Positions 62,172 through 64,000 of a DNA stretch of 64,000 nucleotides are shown piece after piece (positions within the stretch are counted from its first letter, which is position 1; every line of letters begins with the position of its first letter). The notes beneath the pieces were generated by a model. That model saw nothing but the letters and a program-made list of their open reading frames with translations. It was not told the origin of the DNA and searched no databases. Source of the DNA: Enoplosus armatus (lineage: Eukaryota; Chordata; Actinopteri; Centrarchiformes; Enoplosidae); contig NC_092181.1 in NCBI RefSeq assembly GCF_043641665.1, positions 1,211,001-1,275,000 on the forward strand, read 5' to 3'. The position numbers and the translations under genes are program-made.

Positions 62172-64000
62172 AGAGGGAGAGGGAGAGAGAGAGAGAGAGG
62201 GGGAGAGAGAGAGAGAGAGANNNNNNNNNNNNNNNNNNNNNNNNNNNNNNNNNNNNNNNNNNNNNNNNNNNNNNNNNNNNNNNNNNNNNNNNNNNNNNNN
62301 NNNNNNNNNNNNNNNNNNNNNNNNNNNNNNNNNNNNNNNNNNNNNNNNNNNNNNNNNNNNNNNNNNNNNNNNNNNNNNNNNNNNNNNNNNNNNNNNNNNN
62401 NNNNNNNNNNNNNNNNNNNNCATACAATTGAAGGAAGTTAAACTGAAGGAAGTAAAGAACTGATTAAGCGAAGTGTGAAAGCATTAGCCCGTCCAGTGAA
62501 GGCCAAACCCTTAACACTCACAGCACTGCTGGCAAACACACAGACATTTACAACCTAATTTGAATTTAATTTGAATTTGTTTCACTCTAACTATGGGATT
62601 GCAAGTCAAAGCTAAGCATTAAAATCAATTTCTGAGTGGTCTCTTTGCTGTGGGTGTTTTACTGTCTTTATGTTTCTCTTCTGAAGCTACTCAAACATTT
62701 CAATAAAACAAAAATGCGAATCTCATTTTTCTTAAAAACAAAATGAATCTCCCAACTCTTCCACTTGCTATACTCAACTTCAAATGAAAAGAAAAGATTA
62801 GATTTTTTATCTTATCCAGTTGCATTTGTTTTTGTTTTGCTGCTACTTTAAGGAGTATATAACTACATGACTCTGTTGGGAACAGGCCACGGCTTCTCGT
62901 GTTTCTTACCAGGTTTGATGCCGACGCCTCGGCGAATGACAGTCCTCTGGGGATGATGAGGATGTGGTCTTGCTCTTTACTGACTCGACCCTGAGACGAG
63001 AAAATTTTAAATCATGTTTTTGTTGAGGTATCAAAATGATTGACTTCAACTCTGAAAAAATCATGCAGGATCAGGATTCTCATCGAATCAATCAGCATAT
63101 ACTATGTCCCATAATAGGGACTGATTTCAGACAGTTTTTAAATCCAGTTGTGCTCTTGCATCTTACTGTGATGTAGGAGTTGGCAAAGTGGGCCCAGCTG
63201 AACAGGTCCGCCAGTCTGTAGAGGCTGGCCAGTTTACAGCGTGTCAGCTTCTCCCCTTTCACCATTGTGGTGGATTCCACTCCGTACATGTCGTTGATGG
63301 GAGTGACCATCCCCAGACCTAAACAATGGTACGATCAGGGTTAAATCAAGGGGGAAAAACAGAATATACATTAAAGAAAGATTTGTTTGCGACAGCCACA
63401 CAGGACCACTATCCAACATCTGTCTTTTTATCTAATGACGTATATCTGACACATCTGGCTCCTAATTTCCACACTGTGATGATGTAAACACCACTCCAGC
63501 CTTTAATATATTGTTTACCACCGACGTCTCTTGGGCTTACTCATTATGGGTACATTTGAAGGAAGAGCTAAACTGAATGGCTATAATGCCTTCTACGTGT
63601 AATTCGGCATTAGTTGCGCATTCCAGCGCCGTGAGTGGAAGCAGACTTCACATATGGACTCCTGGACAGAATTCACAAAGGATCAAAACCCAGAGAAATA
63701 TGCGCAGCTCTTCCGGAGTCTGGGGTTGGGTCGTCTCGGGGTATTTATGCCCTTAAGTGCGCAAAGTTCATGTTTGGGTATGGATCTCCTCTCTTCAAAT
63801 ACTGAAGCTGTGTTTTGTAGTTCAATGTGGTTCAAAGCAGCTGCACCCTGAGCAAGGGTGGCATGTTCTGCTAAATGTTAGTGTCTGGTTGCCCGGGGTA
63901 ACAGGCCACAGCACTGCGAGTACTCACTGAGGGGGGAGGTGTTGAAGCCGGCCACTGAGCTGGCCATGAAGAAGTCAGCGATCTGTCTGAGGGCCAGCAG
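45007..64000 (-). CDS. add3: add3, gamma-adducin gene (partial; 13 coding exons, N-terminus off the right edge)
   Basis: Adducin is a cytoplasmic membrane-skeleton protein that caps actin barbed ends and recruits spectrin to actin; gamma is the widely expressed partner of alpha. Thirteen exons, each with GT donor and AG acceptor, join in phase: 63928-64000, 63167-63318, 62910-62990, 57619-57768, 57164-57307, 56474-56572, 55110-55286, 53286-53543, 52419-52523, 52230-52316, 50518-50641, 47420-47512, 45007-45257. They total 1,794 nt, 597 codons plus TGA. Visible residues 26-240 are the class II aldolase-like head, about 240-440 the neck, and the rest the tail ending in the basic MARCKS-related domain. 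Phrases such as '[17 protein letters not shown]', 'SPSKSP' and the C-terminal '[11 protein letters not shown]' match gamma rather than alpha or beta adducin, as recalled from the mammalian proteins. Roughly 100 N-terminal residues are missing. Fish may carry add3a and add3b; I cannot say which this is. Confidence 0.95.
45258..47419 (-). other. add3 intron between optional exon and last exon
   Basis: 2.16 kb. Apart from short A-rich runs and a C-run near 45774-45781, I see no repeat element or coding segment. Confidence 0.8.
47420..47512 (-). CDS. add3: add3 optional-type exon, 31 codons (SDDGSTLSQ...QTQSPQ-like)
   Basis: Acceptor CTGCAG|ATGGAG, donor AAAGAAG|GTATCG; 93 nt, phase 1 at both ends. 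It encodes '[20 protein letters not shown]' then '[11 protein letters not shown]'. It matches in place and wording the alternatively spliced 96-nt exon of mammalian ADD3 that separates the 706- and 674-residue forms. Because both borders are phase 1, skipping it keeps the frame ('GLSENHTG'). Whether it is skipped here cannot be told from genomic DNA. Confidence 0.9.
47660..47677. repeat. G18 homopolymer
   Basis: Eighteen consecutive G in an add3 intron. Transcribed from the other strand it is C18; its length may be unreliable in the assembly. Confidence 0.9.
48749..48780. repeat. (GT)16 microsatellite
   Basis: 32 nt of perfect GT repeat in an add3 intron. Confidence 0.95.
50309..50344. repeat. 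(GT)18 microsatellite
   Basis: 36 nt in an add3 intron, 174 nt from the donor of exon 50518-50641. Confidence 0.95.
50483..50512. repeat. (GT)15 microsatellite beside an add3 splice donor
   Basis: 30 nt; in the transcript it is (CA)15 starting five bases after the donor border of exon 50518-50641. Confidence 0.95.
50518..50641 (-). CDS. add3: add3 exon, tail domain ([24 protein letters not shown])
   Basis: Acceptor CCCCAG|CCATAC, donor AGCG|GTACGA; 124 nt, phase 0 in and phase 1 out. It encodes '[20 protein letters not shown]' and ends 'ERRQLGLS', the tail segment before the optional exon. Its donor is five bases from a (CA)n tract in the transcript and its acceptor about 40 bases from a (GT)31 tract. 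Confidence 0.93.
50680..50741. repeat. (CA)31 microsatellite beside an add3 acceptor
   Basis: 62 nt; in the transcript it is (GU)31 ending about 40 nt before the acceptor of exon 50518-50641. Confidence 0.95.
52230..52316 (-). CDS. add3: add3 exon ([21 protein letters not shown])
   Basis: Acceptor GTTACAG|ATCAGA, donor CGACGG|GTGAGG; 87 nt, 29 codons, phase 0 at both ends. It encodes '[20 protein letters not shown]' and ends 'VDAPRR'. It lies only 102 nt from the upstream exon, the shortest intron seen in the gene. Confidence 0.94.
52419..52523 (-). CDS. add3: add3 exon ([23 protein letters not shown])
   Basis: Acceptor TCCACAG|TGGATG, donor AACAAA|GTGAGT; 105 nt, 35 codons, phase 0 at both ends. 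It encodes '[19 protein letters not shown]' and then '[16 protein letters not shown]', the conserved neck segment at the start of the tail. The frame was missing from long-ORF calls because the exon is short. Confidence 0.95.
53286..53543 (-). CDS. add3: add3 exon, neck region ([27 protein letters not shown])
   Basis: Acceptor CTGCAG|GGCTAC, donor ACCACG|GTGAGC; 258 nt, phase 0 at both ends, the longest fully coding exon seen. It begins '[11 protein letters not shown]', carries '[20 protein letters not shown]' and '[20 protein letters not shown]'. The wording in this exon is the best single discriminator for gamma-adducin against alpha, which has a KKYSDVEVPASVTGYSF-like stretch here. Confidence 0.95.
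55110..55286 (-). CDS. add3: add3 exon, end of head and start of neck ([15 protein letters not shown])
   Basis: Acceptor TTTTAG|GTGAAT, donor AACCTG|GTGAGT; 177 nt, phase 0 at both ends. It encodes '[20 protein letters not shown]', then a lineage-variable Ala/Val-rich stretch, then '[19 protein letters not shown]'. The variable stretch lacks the glycine run that I recall in mammalian gamma-adducin at this place. Confidence 0.95.
56474..56572 (-). CDS. add3: add3 exon ([20 protein letters not shown])
   Basis: Acceptor TTGCAG|GTTTTG, donor ATCCAG|GTACAC; 99 nt, phase 0 at both ends. It encodes '[20 protein letters not shown]' and ends 'ACEIQ'. The His of NHG matches the third metal-site histidine of class II aldolases. 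The donor runs straight into a CA-rich stretch in the transcript (+ strand GT-rich, 56443-56473). Confidence 0.95.
57164..57307 (-). CDS. add3: add3 exon ([16 protein letters not shown])
   Basis: Acceptor TTTAG|GTGTCA, donor ACGAAG|GTAGGA; 144 nt, phase 0 at both ends. It encodes '[19 protein letters not shown]' and '[20 protein letters not shown]', a nearly diagnostic adducin segment in the head domain. The donor GTAGGA is a little weaker than the gene's usual GTRAGT. Confidence 0.95.
57619..57768 (-). CDS. add3: add3 exon with the His-x-His motif of the aldolase fold
   Basis: Acceptor CCCCAG|GTGAAG, donor GCTGCT|GTAAGT; 150 nt, phase 0 at both ends. It encodes '[20 protein letters not shown]' and continues to '[12 protein letters not shown]'. 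The HVH pair sits where class II aldolases hold two zinc-binding histidines. The acidic residue that acts in catalysis in those enzymes appears to be replaced by glycine (the G of 'AGFSPHAA') by my alignment from memory, as expected for a non-enzymatic adducin head. Confidence 0.95.
60385..60409. repeat. (GAA)n microsatellite
   Basis: 25 nt of GAA repeat in the long add3 intron. Confidence 0.95.
61710..62220. repeat. Long polypurine (GA/GGGA) tract ending at the gap
   Basis: About 510 nt of nearly pure purine on + (a few C), with GA dinucleotides, GGGA units and G runs up to about 20. A segment near 61987-62036 recurs almost exactly near 62050-62095 (GGGCGAGAGAGAGAGGGGGAGGGAGGGAGGGAGG), showing internal duplication. 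Confidence 0.95.
62221..62420. other. Assembly gap, 200 N
   Basis: Exactly 200 N, a placeholder length, directly after the purine tract. The true size is unknown. It lies in an add3 intron and does not interrupt a known exon. Confidence 0.98.
62910..62990 (-). CDS. add3: add3 exon, 27 codons ([13 protein letters not shown])
   Basis: Acceptor CTCAG|GGTCGA, donor AACCTG|GTAAGA; 81 nt, phase 0 at both ends. It encodes '[20 protein letters not shown]', part of the aldolase-like head. The next intron (62909 to 57769, 5.1 kb plus a gap of unknown true size) is the largest visible in the gene and contains the purine tract and the N run. Confidence 0.95.
63167..63318 (-). CDS. add3: add3 exon with the VTPIND and [15 protein letters not shown] motifs
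   Basis: Acceptor TTTAG|GTCTGG, donor ATCACA|GTAAGA. It enters in phase 1 and leaves in phase 0; 152 nt. It encodes 'LGMVTPIND' and '[20 protein letters not shown]', the start of the class II aldolase fold that forms the adducin head. In adducins this head mediates oligomer formation and is not known to be an enzyme. The match to gamma-adducin is close. Confidence 0.95.
63928..64000 (-). CDS. add3: add3 exon, start of aldolase-like head (cut by window edge)
   Basis: The exon reads in frame from the window edge as '[18 protein letters not shown]' and onward to 'NTSPLS', the segment just before the conserved VTPIND motif of adducins. The donor is CTCA|GTGAGT, leaving phase 1 (one base carried over). 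The acceptor and the earlier coding exons lie right of position 64000. Confidence 0.9.

Larger units (their letters stand above)
57769..62909 (-). other. Largest visible add3 intron, with GA tract and assembly gap
   Basis: 5.1 kb including a (GAA)n run at 60385-60409, the long purine tract 61710-62220 and 200 N. I found no adducin-like or other coding segment; flanking exons join in phase without it. Confidence 0.8.

Noticed and set aside
61529..62431. 300-residue ORF on + and 273/240-residue ORFs on -
   Set aside because: Translations of the purine tract plus 200 N; there is no real coding content.
45007..64000. add1 or add2 instead of add3
   Set aside because: Wording of the neck exon, the 93-nt optional exon and the [11 protein letters not shown] end fit gamma-adducin as recalled; mxi1 linkage agrees.
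1..64000. CRISPR arrays, operons, tRNA or rRNA genes
   Set aside because: The DNA is vertebrate; the regular repeats are microsatellites, and no B-box-like GGTTCRANTCC with a cloverleaf was found.

Overview
This window is vertebrate nuclear DNA, almost certainly from a ray-finned (teleost) fish. The evidence is short exons with GT/AG borders, abundant (CA)n/(GT)n microsatellites, truncated LINE tails of the 'GGGGATCAATAAAGTATTTCTGATTCTGAT' type cut into many short copies, several non-autonomous DNA transposons, and two protein genes whose exons read clearly as gamma-adducin and the MAX interactor MXI1. A run of exactly 200 N marks a draft-assembly gap. There are no bacterial, phage or CRISPR features. 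Nearly all open reading frames in the window are chance ORFs, many of them microsatellite translations.

Layout on the minus strand, reading from right to left. Positions 64000-45007 hold thirteen coding exons of add3 (gamma-adducin). They join in phase into 597 codons plus a stop (1,794 nt). The first coding part (roughly the N-terminal 100 residues by comparison with the mammalian protein) lies beyond the right edge. A 2.7 kb 3' untranslated region follows, down to a likely poly(A) signal at 42310-42315. Positions 42290-14500 are about 28 kb of intergenic DNA with no recognised gene, holding a hAT-type MITE, a solo LTR, a TTAA-flanked element, a foldback MITE, four copies of an unnamed repeat family and many microsatellites. 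Positions 14254-7148 hold the 5' half of mxi1: a long-isoform first exon, a short-isoform first exon behind a CpG-rich promoter-like region, the shared exon 2, and a 30-nt microexon. The bHLH-zipper exons were not found and should lie left of position 1.

The two genes lie head to tail in the same orientation (add3 then mxi1), as ADD3 and MXI1 do on human chromosome 10q25. This supports the paralogue call over ADD1/MXD4 and ADD2/MXD1. Gamma-adducin caps and bundles the spectrin-actin membrane skeleton. MXI1 is a MYC antagonist that pairs with MAX and recruits SIN3. The genes are neighbours by ancient linkage, and no functional coupling is implied.

The most notable observations are the two complete alternative mxi1 starts, each coding its own SIN3-interaction helix; the 30-nt microexon; the frame-neutral 93-nt optional exon of add3; microsatellites touching two add3 splice donors; paired CACGTG boxes and ZNF143-like motifs upstream of mxi1; and a LINE tail nested in an older repeat.
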